Part shown: positions 19,606-27,032 of the stretch, piece by piece | Numbering within the stretch: the stretch's first letter is position 1 | Layout of the letters: each line of letters begins with the position of its first letter | Source: Actinophytocola sp963729115 | GTDB taxonomy: Bacteria; Actinomycetota; Actinomycetes; Mycobacteriales; Pseudonocardiaceae | Length of the DNA stretch: 64,000 nt | Assembly: GCA_963729115.1 (NCBI GenBank) | Contig: CAVSMR010000027.1 | Location: 558,001-622,000, forward strand | Direction: 5' to 3' | The notes under the pieces: generated by a model | The model's input: only the letters and a program-made list of their open reading frames with translations | The model's database searches: none | What the model was told of the DNA's origin: nothing | Made by a program: the position numbers and the translations under genes

Positions 19606-20535
19606 CTACTTGATCGCCGGCTGGGTGAGGTGGTCGACAACGCCGGCCTGGCTGAGGTCGTATCCGCCGAGGGCGGTGATGGCCGCTTGCATCCCGGTGT
19701 CGTGCACCGCGTCCATGAGCGGAGTCGCGGCGTCGAGTGCCTCGGCGGGCAGGACGAGGTCGTAGTCCTCCCAGGCGATCGGCAGGAAGTTCAGGTCGAG
19801 GTCCGTCGCCGACGCGCGCACCGCCAACCCGGCATCCGCCGCGCCGACCGCGACCGCGAGTGCGACCTCCAGATGCGAGTCGAACTCGGGGCCGGTGACG
19901 TCGTCGGGTTCTAGGCCCGCCGCGGTGAGCGCGTGGTCGAGCAGCACTCGCGTGCCGGTCCCGGGGCCGCGTTTGGCCACTCGGAGGCCGTGCACATGCC
20001 GCAGGTCGGTGATCCGTCGCGGGTTGCCGGCCGGCAGCAACAGGCCTTGCTCCCGCCGCCACAAGTGGATCAGGACCGGGTCCCGGCCGCGTAGCACCGC
20101 CTTCGCGAACGGCGCGTTGTAGACCCCGGTGTGGTGGCGCAGGTGGGTGGTCGCGCCGTCGGCCGTGTCCGAGGCCACGGCGACGAGCCCGGCCAGGCTT
20201 CCCCGCGAGGGCACCACCGAGACCCGGTCGCCGAGGTGGCGCAGGACGAGGCTCATCGCCGGGTCGTCGCTGCCGGCGAGGCGGAACAGCGGCGTGCCGC
20301 CGAGCAGGCGTCGGGCAGCGGCGGGCGCTCCCGGGCTCACTCGCGCCCGGCGGCGCGCCGCCAAGAGGATCACGCCATGGTCGGCGAGGTGCCGGTAGGC
20401 GCGGCTCGCGGTGGCCGCCGTGGTGGCACTCGCGGTGGCGTGGTCGCGGACACTCGGCAGCTCGGCGCCGGGGACGAGCTCGCCGGCCAGGACCGCCTTG
20501 GCGAGTTCCGAGCTGAGATCCAGATACCGGGTCAC
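19606..20535 (-). CDS. HTH regulator with molybdate/tungstate PBP-like domain
   Basis: A 309-aa regulator: N-terminal GntR-type winged helix (YLDLSSELAKAVLAGELVPG, then LPSVRDHATAS...RAYRHLADHGV) and, from about residue 90, a periplasmic-binding-protein-like domain of the COG1910 type. That same domain forms the C-terminus of the MoeA paralogue at 33060, with matching blocks QGLLLPAGNP/QGLIVAPGNP, GTGTRVLLDH/AGTRALLDH and a terminal ALGGY. GTG start at 20535 with GAGGGA 8 nt upstream. It is divergent from tupA across 70 nt and probably controls tungstate uptake and the island in response to oxyanion or cofactor (inference). Confidence 0.8.
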   Translation of the reverse strand: MTRYLDLSSELAKAVLAGELVPGAELPSVRDHATASATTAATASRAYRHLADHGVILLAARRRARVSPGAPAAARRLLGGTPLFRLAGSDDPAMSLVLRHLGDRVSVVPSRGSLAGLVAVASDTADGATTHLRHHTGVYNAPFAKAVLRGRDPVLIHLWRREQGLLLPAGNPRRITDLRHVHGLRVAKRGPGTGTRVLLDHALTAAGLEPDDVTGPEFDSHLEVALAVAVGAADAGLAVRASATDLDLNFLPIAWEDYDLVLPAEALDAATPLMDAVHDTGMQAAITALGGYDLSQAGVVDHLTQPAIK

Positions 20536-20605
20536 GCGGGCTGTCCCTCGATGTCCATGGCCGGTTAGCCTGTTTCGCGGTGTGATGCTACAGAAGGAGT
20601 CAGCC

Positions 20606-21457
20606 ATGCGGGGTCGGGTTCTGGCGTTCTTCGCGGTTCTGTTGTCGCTCACGTCGTGCGGTGGCCCGGACCAGGCCGCGCCGTCGGACGAGAAGTCGTT
20701 GATCCTCGCCACCACCACGAGCACGCAGGACTCGGGCCTGCTCGACGAGCTGCTGCCGGCTTTCACCAAGGACACCGGCTGGGAGGTCAAGTCGCTGGCC
20801 GTGGGCAGTGGCCAGGCCATCGAGCTCGGTCGCCGTGGTGAGGCCGACGTCCTGCTCGTGCATTCCCCGGAGGCTGAGCGCGAGTTCGTGGCGGAAGGCA
20901 GCGCGGGGGAGCGCCGGTTGGTCATGCACAACGACTTCGTGCTCGTCGGGCCGGCGAACGATCCGGCCGGCATCCGCGGTCTGCCGGCCGTGCAGGCGAT
21001 GCAGAAGATCGCCACCGCGAAGGCGGGGTTCGTCTCACGCGGCGACGACTCTGGTACTCACGCCCGGGAGAAGAAGCTGTGGGAACAGAACAAGATCGTC
21101 CCTTCCGGACAGTGGTACCGCTCCACCGGGCAGGGCATGGGTGCCACGTTGAACGTGGCGAGTGAGACGTCGGCCTACACCTTGACAGATCGAGCGACCT
21201 ACCTGGCGCAGCACGGGAACTTCTCGCTCGACGTGCTGAGCGAGGGCGACAAGGCGTTGCTCAACATCTACCACGTCATCGAGATGACCAAGGACGCTGG
21301 TGACCGGGTCCAGCCCGACGCCGCGAAGGCGTTCGCCGACTGGATGGTCGGTGAGTCGGCACAGCAGATGATCGGCGAGTTCGGCACCGAGGAGGGCGGC
21401 GGGAAGCCGCTGTTCGTGCCGGACGCGGGCAAGGACGAAGCGGCGTTGGGGAACTGA
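20606..21457 (+). CDS. tupA: Tungstate-binding lipoprotein TupA
   Basis: A 283-aa ABC solute-binding lipoprotein. Signal peptide with lipobox SLTSC; the mature domain begins ILATTTSTQDSGLLDELLP, the TTTS oxyanion-binding signature of TupA/WtpA-like proteins, and contains SRGDDSGTHAREK and VASETSAYTLTDRATY, also conserved in TupA. ATG at 20606 with AAGGAG upstream. It captures tungstate outside the membrane and delivers it to TupB/TupC encoded next. Tungstate rather than molybdate is inferred from the TupA-type motifs and from the AOR gene in the same island. Confidence 0.88.
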   Translation: MRGRVLAFFAVLLSLTSCGGPDQAAPSDEKSLILATTTSTQDSGLLDELLPAFTKDTGWEVKSLAVGSGQAIELGRRGEADVLLVHSPEAEREFVAEGSAGERRLVMHNDFVLVGPANDPAGIRGLPAVQAMQKIATAKAGFVSRGDDSGTHAREKKLWEQNKIVPSGQWYRSTGQGMGATLNVASETSAYTLTDRATYLAQHGNFSLDVLSEGDKALLNIYHVIEMTKDAGDRVQPDAAKAFADWMVGESAQQMIGEFGTEEGGGKPLFVPDAGKDEAALGN

Positions 21458-21461
21458 CGGC

Positions 21462-22163
21462 GTGGACGTGCTCGGCGACGGCCTGGTCGAGGCGTTGCGG
21501 CTGCTGCTCACCGGGGACGAGGACACCTGGGCGATCACCGGGCTCACCCTGCGCGTCTCGCTCAGTGCCACGCTGATCGCGTTCCTGCTCGGCGTGCCGG
21601 CTGCAACGGCGCTCGCCCTCGGTCGTTTCCGTGGCCGGCGCGTGCTGCACGCGGCCGCGAACACCGGCATGGGCATGCCGCCGGTCGTGATCGGGTTGTT
21701 CGTCACCGTCCTGTTGTGGCGCAGCGGCCCGCTCGGCGGGTTGGGCCTGCTGTACACGCCGACCGCGATGGTGATCGCGCAGGCCGTGATCGCCACGCCG
21801 ATCGTGATCGCGCTGACGGCCGCCGCCCTGGCGCAGGTCGACCCGGATTTCCTGCTGCAGATGCGTGGCCTGGGCGCCACTCGGCTCCGCGCGCTGGGCG
21901 CGTTGCTGACGGAGGCGAAGCTGCCACTGCTGGCGGCGGGCATGGCGGGGTTCGGCGCTGTGGTCAGCGAGGTCGGGGCCGCGCAGATGGTGGGCGGCAA
22001 CCTCGCGGGCGAGACGCGGGTACTCACCACCGCTGCGGTGCTCGCCACCAGCCGTGGCCAGTTCGCGCTGGCCATCGCGTTCGGCCTGGTTCTGCTGGCG
22101 ATCGCGTTCGTCGTCAACCTCGCGATCACGCTCGCGCAGCACCGTCAGGCGGCGAGCCGGTGA
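21462..22163 (+). CDS. tupB: Tungstate ABC transporter permease TupB
   Basis: A 233-aa permease with five predicted helices (about residues 23-45, 60-80, 95-125, 150-170, 195-220). The cytoplasmic coupling loop reads MRGLGATRLRALGALLTEAKLP. GTG start 4 nt after tupA. Its stop overlaps the tupC GTG (GTGA). Sequence features MGMPPVVIGLFVTVLLWRSGPLG match TupB-type tungstate permeases. Confidence 0.88.
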   Translation: MDVLGDGLVEALRLLLTGDEDTWAITGLTLRVSLSATLIAFLLGVPAATALALGRFRGRRVLHAAANTGMGMPPVVIGLFVTVLLWRSGPLGGLGLLYTPTAMVIAQAVIATPIVIALTAAALAQVDPDFLLQMRGLGATRLRALGALLTEAKLPLLAAGMAGFGAVVSEVGAAQMVGGNLAGETRVLTTAAVLATSRGQFALAIAFGLVLLAIAFVVNLAITLAQHRQAASR

Positions 22164-23149
22164 GCATCGGCTGCCGTGACCTGCGGGTCACCGCGGGCGG
22201 CCGGGAACTCGTCTCCGTGCCGAGGCTGGACATCCCGGCGGGGGAGACTCTCGCGGTACTCGGGTCCAACGGCGCCGGGAAGTCGACGTTGCTCCGGGCT
22301 CTCGCGCATCTGGGCGCCGCGTCGCGGGCCGGTTCGGTGCTGCTCGACGGCCACGTCGCCACCACAGCCGAGCTGCGCCGTGCCGTGGCGGCGGTGCTGC
22401 AGCGCCCGGTCCTGCAGCGCGCGACCGTGCTCGACAACGCGGCGGCGGGCCTGCGGCTGCGCGGGGTGCGGCGTGGCGCGGCTCGTCGGCGGGCCGAGCC
22501 CTGGCTCGAGGCGCTCGGCGTCGCGCACCTCGCCTCCCGCAACGCCCGCACCCTGTCTGGTGGCGAGGCGCAGCGTGTGGCGATCGCTCGGGCCCTCGCG
22601 GTCGCACCACGCGTGTTGCTGCTCGACGAACCGTTCACCGGCCTCGACGCCACCACGCGCATCGACCTGCTCGCCGACCTTCGCGCCGCGCTGGACGAGC
22701 AGGACGCCGCCGTCCTGCTCGTCACACACGACCGCGAGGAGGCGCGCGCTCTCGCACGACGCACGGCGCTGCTCGTGAAGGGACAGGTCCGGCAGATCGG
22801 CACGACGACAGACGTCCTCGACACACCGGCTGACCTCGACTGCGCGAACCTGCTGGGCTTCACCACCCGGCTGCCGCCGGCCCTCACCGGGCGGGAGCTG
22901 ACACTGGTGGCGCGTCCCGAACGGTGCGTCCCACTCGCCGACTCCGCACCGCCGCCACCCGACTCGGTCGTCGTCGAGGGCGTACTTCGCCGGGCCGTCC
23001 CGCTCGGTGGTGCGACCCGGCTGGACGTGGTCACCACCGCCGGCCCGGTCACCGCGGTCACCACCGACGATGTGACACGGACTCCCGGCACGACGGTTCG
23101 CCTCGCGATCGCCGGCGAGGACCTCCGCAAATGCGACCGCTCGCCATGA
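22160..23149 (+). CDS. tupC: Tungstate ABC transporter ATPase TupC
   Basis: A 329-aa ATPase: Walker A GSNGAGKST, signature TLSGGEAQRVAIARAL, Walker B VLLLDEPFTGLD, switch His VTHDREEA. A C-terminal TOBE-like domain (from about residue 235) could bind oxyanion and give trans-inhibition, as in molybdate/tungstate importers. GTG start overlaps the tupB stop. Ends 17 nt from the convergent XRE/ImmA-like gene. Confidence 0.87.
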   Translation: MSIGCRDLRVTAGGRELVSVPRLDIPAGETLAVLGSNGAGKSTLLRALAHLGAASRAGSVLLDGHVATTAELRRAVAAVLQRPVLQRATVLDNAAAGLRLRGVRRGAARRRAEPWLEALGVAHLASRNARTLSGGEAQRVAIARALAVAPRVLLLDEPFTGLDATTRIDLLADLRAALDEQDAAVLLVTHDREEARALARRTALLVKGQVRQIGTTTDVLDTPADLDCANLLGFTTRLPPALTGRELTLVARPERCVPLADSAPPPPDSVVVEGVLRRAVPLGGATRLDVVTTAGPVTAVTTDDVTRTPGTTVRLAIAGEDLRKCDRSP

Positions 23150-23165
23150 TGGCCGCGGGCGCGTT

Positions 23166-24215
23166 TCACCAGCCTTGCAGGTAGCGGGTGACAGTCGGAG
23201 TGTCCTTGGCGAGGACGCTCCGCCGGTTGAGCCTTCCGCTGTCCTGCAGCCGACCGAGGACCACGACCGGGTGCACGCCCTGGACGCTCGCCTCGGTGCT
23301 CAGCCAGACCCGGCTGACGCGGTCGGGGATGGGGCTCAACGGCTCCGGGAGGAGCCAGCGTTCCGTGAGGTCGAGTGCTTGCTTGTCCTTGCCCGCGCCG
23401 TGCGGGTGGTTCTCGTCGAGGAGAACCACGTCCGCGATGTCGTCGAGGACGACGTGTGCCACCGCATGCAGCAAGGTCCGGAGCACCACGTCGAGCCGGC
23501 GGCCCCGGCCCGACAACCCGACCACCGGTCTGCCACCCATGTCGAACGCGGCGCCGTCGAGCTTGCTGTCGGGGAACACCTCGACGTGGACGAGCCGGAC
23601 GCCCGCTTCGGCGAACCGTCGGGGGAGCACCGCGAACGCGGAGGGCGTCCGGGTGTCTCGGCTCAGCCGCTTCGCCAGTGCTCGCAACCGTTCTCGGGAG
23701 TACGGCGAGACGTCGATCTGCCGCGCGCTACGCCGCACGCACGCCAGCCAGGCCAGCTGAACCAGCGACGAACGTTCCGCGAGTGTGCGGTGCCCGGCGG
23801 CCGGTGACCGGGGCTGGTCGTGGATGTCGTCGATCTCGAGCAGGCGGCACAGTTGCTCGGCCTGCCCCCGGCTGGTGGTCGCGGTGATCACGCCACGCTT
23901 GCGCAGCAAGGCGACGGGCGCGAGCTCGTAGAGGCGGGCCCGGAGCCGGACGTCGTCGAGCCGCCGGCCGCCTTCGTCTAGTGGCTGTCGCCGGTCGGCG
24001 GCGCTCGTCCAGGCCTCCGGGGCTGTCCCCAGCGCCGCTGAGAGCTGCGCGGCAGACTCCGGAGTGATGGCCTTCCTGCCCGAGACGACCTCCGACACGT
24101 ACTGTGCCGGCCGGCCCAGGATCTCGGCGAACTCGGCCTGGGTCCAGCCGCGCGCGTCGAGTGCCGCGCGCAGGCGCTCCCCGACCGGGACGGCGTGCGC
24201 GGGACCGGTGTCCAT
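23166..24215 (-). CDS. XRE-ImmA/IrrE-like fusion with altered zinc motif
   Basis: A 349-aa protein. Residues 1-75 form a HigA/XRE-type HTH (ARGWTQAEFAEILGRPAQYV and GRKAITPESAAQL). The remainder follows the ImmA/IrrE metallopeptidase pattern, but the HEXXH site reads LLHAVAHVVLDD: both His are present and the Glu is replaced by Ala, so proteolysis is doubtful. Family members of this layout are antitoxin/repressor-like or phage/ICE regulators cleaving repressors. ATG at 24215 with GGGGGTG upstream. It interrupts the tungsten island on the opposite strand and is divergent from mobA. Confidence 0.75.
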   Translation of the reverse strand: MDTGPAHAVPVGERLRAALDARGWTQAEFAEILGRPAQYVSEVVSGRKAITPESAAQLSAALGTAPEAWTSAADRRQPLDEGGRRLDDVRLRARLYELAPVALLRKRGVITATTSRGQAEQLCRLLEIDDIHDQPRSPAAGHRTLAERSSLVQLAWLACVRRSARQIDVSPYSRERLRALAKRLSRDTRTPSAFAVLPRRFAEAGVRLVHVEVFPDSKLDGAAFDMGGRPVVGLSGRGRRLDVVLRTLLHAVAHVVLDDIADVVLLDENHPHGAGKDKQALDLTERWLLPEPLSPIPDRVSRVWLSTEASVQGVHPVVVLGRLQDSGRLNRRSVLAKDTPTVTRYLQGW

Positions 24216-24291
24216 CGCGCCACCCCCTCGGCGTCGGGCTCGAACGGCCGTGACCGCCACTCGACGACGGTCGTCACGGCCAGTGCGTGAC

Positions 24292-24297
24292 TATCAT
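24292..24297 (+). promoter_or_regulatory. -10 box TATCAT of leaderless mobA-moaD
   Basis: TATCAT ends 7 nt before the ATG at 24305, and no Shine-Dalgarno intervenes, as for a leaderless transcript. No convincing -35 element. Confidence 0.4.
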
Positions 24298-24304
24298 CGC
24301 TCAG

Positions 24305-25150
24305 ATGGTGACCGCTGCCGGAGTCGTGCTCGTGGGTGGGCGTTCCACCCGGATGGGCGCGGCGAAGGCCGACCTCGAGTGGCACGGTTCGACACTGCTG
24401 TACCGCGCGGCGGCCGTGCTCGCACGCACGGTCGACGGGCCGGTGGTCGTCGTCGCGGCCCCTGGGCAAAAGTTGCCCGACCTGCCGGCCGGCGTCGCGG
24501 TGGTCGAGGATCCGGTCGAGGGGCTCGGGCCGATGCGGGGCCTGGCCACCGGGCTGGCCGAGGTCGCCGATCGGGCCGATGTCGCGTTCGTGTGTTCGAC
24601 GGACATGCCCTTCCTGCATCCCGCGTACGTGCGCAGGGTCCTGCGCGGACTGACCGAGGATGTCGACGTGGCCTTGCCGGTGGCGCGTGGTTTCCGCCAG
24701 CCGCTCGCCGCGGCCTATCGGACCCGGATCGCGGGGCTGGTGGCCGACCTGTTGGCGCAGGGCAACGATCGTCCGGGGATGCTCTTCAAGCACTGCGAGG
24801 TCGTGCAGCTGGACGACGCGGCCCTGCTGGACGACGCGGCACTCGCGAAGTACGACCCCGAGCTCGACTCCGTGGTCAACGTGAACACCCCGGACGAATA
24901 CGCGGCCGCCCGGGACCGGGAGCCGCCGGAGGTCGTGGTCGAGCGGTTCGGCGCGCTGGCCAAGGGCGGTGGGCACCGGCCGAACACGGTGCGCGCCGCG
25001 ACGATCAACGCCGCCGCGCAGGCCGTCGGCCTGACGCTGGACCGGCACGTGGTGGCCGCGGTCAACGGCGACCAGGTGACCAAGGACGACCTGCTTCCGC
25101 TGGTCGCGGGGGACACCGTCGCCTTCCTGTCGGCGGACGCCGGCGGGTGA
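24305..25150 (+). CDS. mobA: MobA nucleotidyltransferase fused to MoaD/ThiS-like domain
   Basis: A 281-aa two-domain protein. Residues 1-195 are MobA: VVLVGGRSTRMGAAKADLEW (nucleotide loop), EDPVEGLGPMRGLATGL and CSTDMPFL, the metal-binding Asp motif. MobA attaches GMP to Mo/W-pterin to make the bis-guanine-dinucleotide cofactor used by formate dehydrogenase. Residues ~200-281 look like a MoaD/ThiS beta-grasp domain (FGALAKGGG, RHVVAAVNGD, LPLVAGDTVAFLS) ending in Ala-Gly-Gly, the di-Gly tail that is thiocarboxylated in MoaD. Start ATG 24305 is placed by the adjacent -10 box; a GTG at 24287 is also in frame. The fusion is unusual. Confidence 0.8.
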   Translation: MVTAAGVVLVGGRSTRMGAAKADLEWHGSTLLYRAAAVLARTVDGPVVVVAAPGQKLPDLPAGVAVVEDPVEGLGPMRGLATGLAEVADRADVAFVCSTDMPFLHPAYVRRVLRGLTEDVDVALPVARGFRQPLAAAYRTRIAGLVADLLAQGNDRPGMLFKHCEVVQLDDAALLDDAALAKYDPELDSVVNVNTPDEYAAARDREPPEVVVERFGALAKGGGHRPNTVRAATINAAAQAVGLTLDRHVVAAVNGDQVTKDDLLPLVAGDTVAFLSADAGG

Positions 25151-25154
25151 GGCA

Positions 25155-25160
25155 TACAGT
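25155..25160 (+). promoter_or_regulatory. -10 box TACAGT of leaderless AOR gene
   Basis: TACAGT ends 6 nt before the ATG at 25167. No Shine-Dalgarno lies in the 16-nt gap after the mobA stop, so AOR may have its own leaderless transcript in addition to any read-through. Confidence 0.4.
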
Positions 25161-25166
25161 CGACAC

Positions 25167-26969
25167 ATGGCCCCGGGTGGATTCTTCGGACGGGCGCTGG
25201 TCGTCGACGTCGGCGGCCGCGCGGCTGCGGGCACCGCGCTCGAGCTGGATGACCGGGTGCTGCGTGCCTACCTCGGTGGCGTCGGTCTGGGGACCTGGCT
25301 CATGCACCGGCTCGCTCCGCCGCGGGTGGATCCGCTGGCGCCGGAGGCGCCGCTCGCGTTCGTGTTCTCCTCGCTGGTCGGTACCCCGCTGACTACATCC
25401 GCGAAGTTCGCCGTGGTGGCCAAGTCGCCGCTGACCGGTCTGCTCACCGACGCGCTCGCCTCCAGCCAGTTCGCCATCGCAGGCAAGCTCACCGGCCACG
25501 ACGCGATCGTGATTCGCGGCCGCGCCGACGACCTGTCCGTCCTCCTCATCGACGGGGACGGCGCGCGGCTCGAACCAGCGCCCGAACTGGCGGGCCTACC
25601 GGCCGCGGACGCGGAAACCGAGGCGCGGCAACGGTTCGGACGTGGCTGGCGCACCGCGGCGATCGGACCGGCGGGGGAGCGGGGCGTGCGCTACGCGACG
25701 ATCAGCCACGACGGCCGGCACGCCGGCCGGGGTGGACTGGGCGCGGTGCTGGGCGCGAAGAACATCAAGGCCGTCCTGGTGAAGGCGGCCACGAAGGTCG
25801 GCGTGGCCGACCAGGCCGGCGTCCTGCAGGCCGCCCGCGACCTGCGAAAGCGCAGTTTCGGCCCGGCCACCGCGAAGTACCGTGAGCTCGGCACGCTCGC
25901 GAACCTGCTGGCATTCAACGCGGTCAGCACCCTGCCCACGCGGAACTTCACCGCTGCCACGTTCGACGGCGCCCCGAAGCTCGCGGCCGAGGAGCTGCAC
26001 GAGCTGCGCGGCGTGGCCCGCAACAGCTGCGCGTCCTGCTCGATCGGCTGCGAGCACATCTACGCCCGCAAGGGTGGCGGCAGCCAGCGCATGGAGTACG
26101 AGAACGTGTTCGCGCTCGGCCCGCTGTGCGGCGTGGACGACCCGGACGAGGTGTTCGCCGCGAGTGCCCGTTGCGACGAGCTCGGCATCGACACCATCTC
26201 CGCCGGCGGCACCATCGCGTGGGCGATGGAGTGCGTGGAACGCGGGCTCATCGACGAGCCGTGGTTGCGCTTCGGCGACGGCGCCGCCCTGCGGCGTGCA
26301 CTCGACGAGATCGGCGACCGCAAGGCGGGGCTGGGGGAGCTGCTCGCGCACGGCTCACGGCGTGCCGCGGAGCTGGTCGGCCAGGGCTCGATCGACTTCG
26401 CCGCCCAGGTCAAGGGCCTGGAGATGCCCGGCTACGAGCCGCGCAGCCTGCAGTCGATGGCGCTCGGCCTCGCCGTGAACGCCCGCGGCGCCGACCACAA
26501 CCGCTCCGGCGCCTACGAGGCCGACCTGTCCGGCAACCTGGACCGCTTCGCGGGCGGCTCAGCACACGTTGCGGCGGCCGTCGACACCGAGGACCGGGCG
26601 GCCGTGATGGACTCGATGATCTTGTGCAAGTTCCTCCGCGGCGTCTTCGAGGACCCCTTCACCGACTGGGCCCAGCTGCTCGCGCTGGTCACCGGCTGGG
26701 ACCTCGACGCGAACGAGCTGCATGCCACGGCACGCCGGATCGTCCGGGCGAAAAGGGCGTTCAACCTGCGGGAAGGCGCCACGTCGGCGGACGACACGCT
26801 GCCGGCCCGGATGCTGGAGACACCGCTCGAGCTGGGCTCGGGACGCAGTGCCGCGCTGAGCGCCGACCGGCTGCGGTCGATGATCGCGGGCTACTACCTG
26901 GCACGCGGACTGGACGAGGATGGCCGGGTGGTTCCGGCGGATCTGGCGGATCTTCTGCTCGACGCCTAG
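25167..26969 (+). CDS. aor: Aldehyde ferredoxin oxidoreductase (tungsten)
   Basis: A 600-aa AOR-family enzyme, normally a W-bis-pterin and [4Fe-4S] protein that oxidises aldehydes to acids or reverses this. The N-terminal domain shows RAYLGGVGLGTWLMHRL and FAVVAKSPLTG; cofactor loops include GPAGERGVRYATI and GRGGLGAVLGAKNIKA. Cluster ligands are C288-X2-C291-X3-C295 and C487 (ILCKFLRG), complete. Length is typical (about 600-620). The pairing with tupABC supports tungsten. In aerobic actinobacteria AORs are rare. Electrons may pass to ferredoxin or to the NuoEF-like diaphorase downstream. Confidence 0.9.
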   Translation: MAPGGFFGRALVVDVGGRAAAGTALELDDRVLRAYLGGVGLGTWLMHRLAPPRVDPLAPEAPLAFVFSSLVGTPLTTSAKFAVVAKSPLTGLLTDALASSQFAIAGKLTGHDAIVIRGRADDLSVLLIDGDGARLEPAPELAGLPAADAETEARQRFGRGWRTAAIGPAGERGVRYATISHDGRHAGRGGLGAVLGAKNIKAVLVKAATKVGVADQAGVLQAARDLRKRSFGPATAKYRELGTLANLLAFNAVSTLPTRNFTAATFDGAPKLAAEELHELRGVARNSCASCSIGCEHIYARKGGGSQRMEYENVFALGPLCGVDDPDEVFAASARCDELGIDTISAGGTIAWAMECVERGLIDEPWLRFGDGAALRRALDEIGDRKAGLGELLAHGSRRAAELVGQGSIDFAAQVKGLEMPGYEPRSLQSMALGLAVNARGADHNRSGAYEADLSGNLDRFAGGSAHVAAAVDTEDRAAVMDSMILCKFLRGVFEDPFTDWAQLLALVTGWDLDANELHATARRIVRAKRAFNLREGATSADDTLPARMLETPLELGSGRSAALSADRLRSMIAGYYLARGLDEDGRVVPADLADLLLDA

Positions 26970-26994
26970 CGTCGGCGGCACCGCAGCGGCACGG

Positions 26995-27018
26995 TCGGTA
27001 TGCTGTATGCAATACCGA
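26995..27018 (+). promoter_or_regulatory. Inverted repeat ahead of formate dehydrogenase
   Basis: TCGGTAT (26995-27001) and ATACCGA (27012-27018) form a 7-bp inverted repeat with a 10-nt centre, 14 nt before the fdhA ATG, in an otherwise GC-rich gap. Size and position fit an operator for a dimeric regulator, possibly the GntR-type protein at 19606; binding is not shown. Confidence 0.45.
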
Positions 27019-27032
27019 GGGACGGAGCAAGC

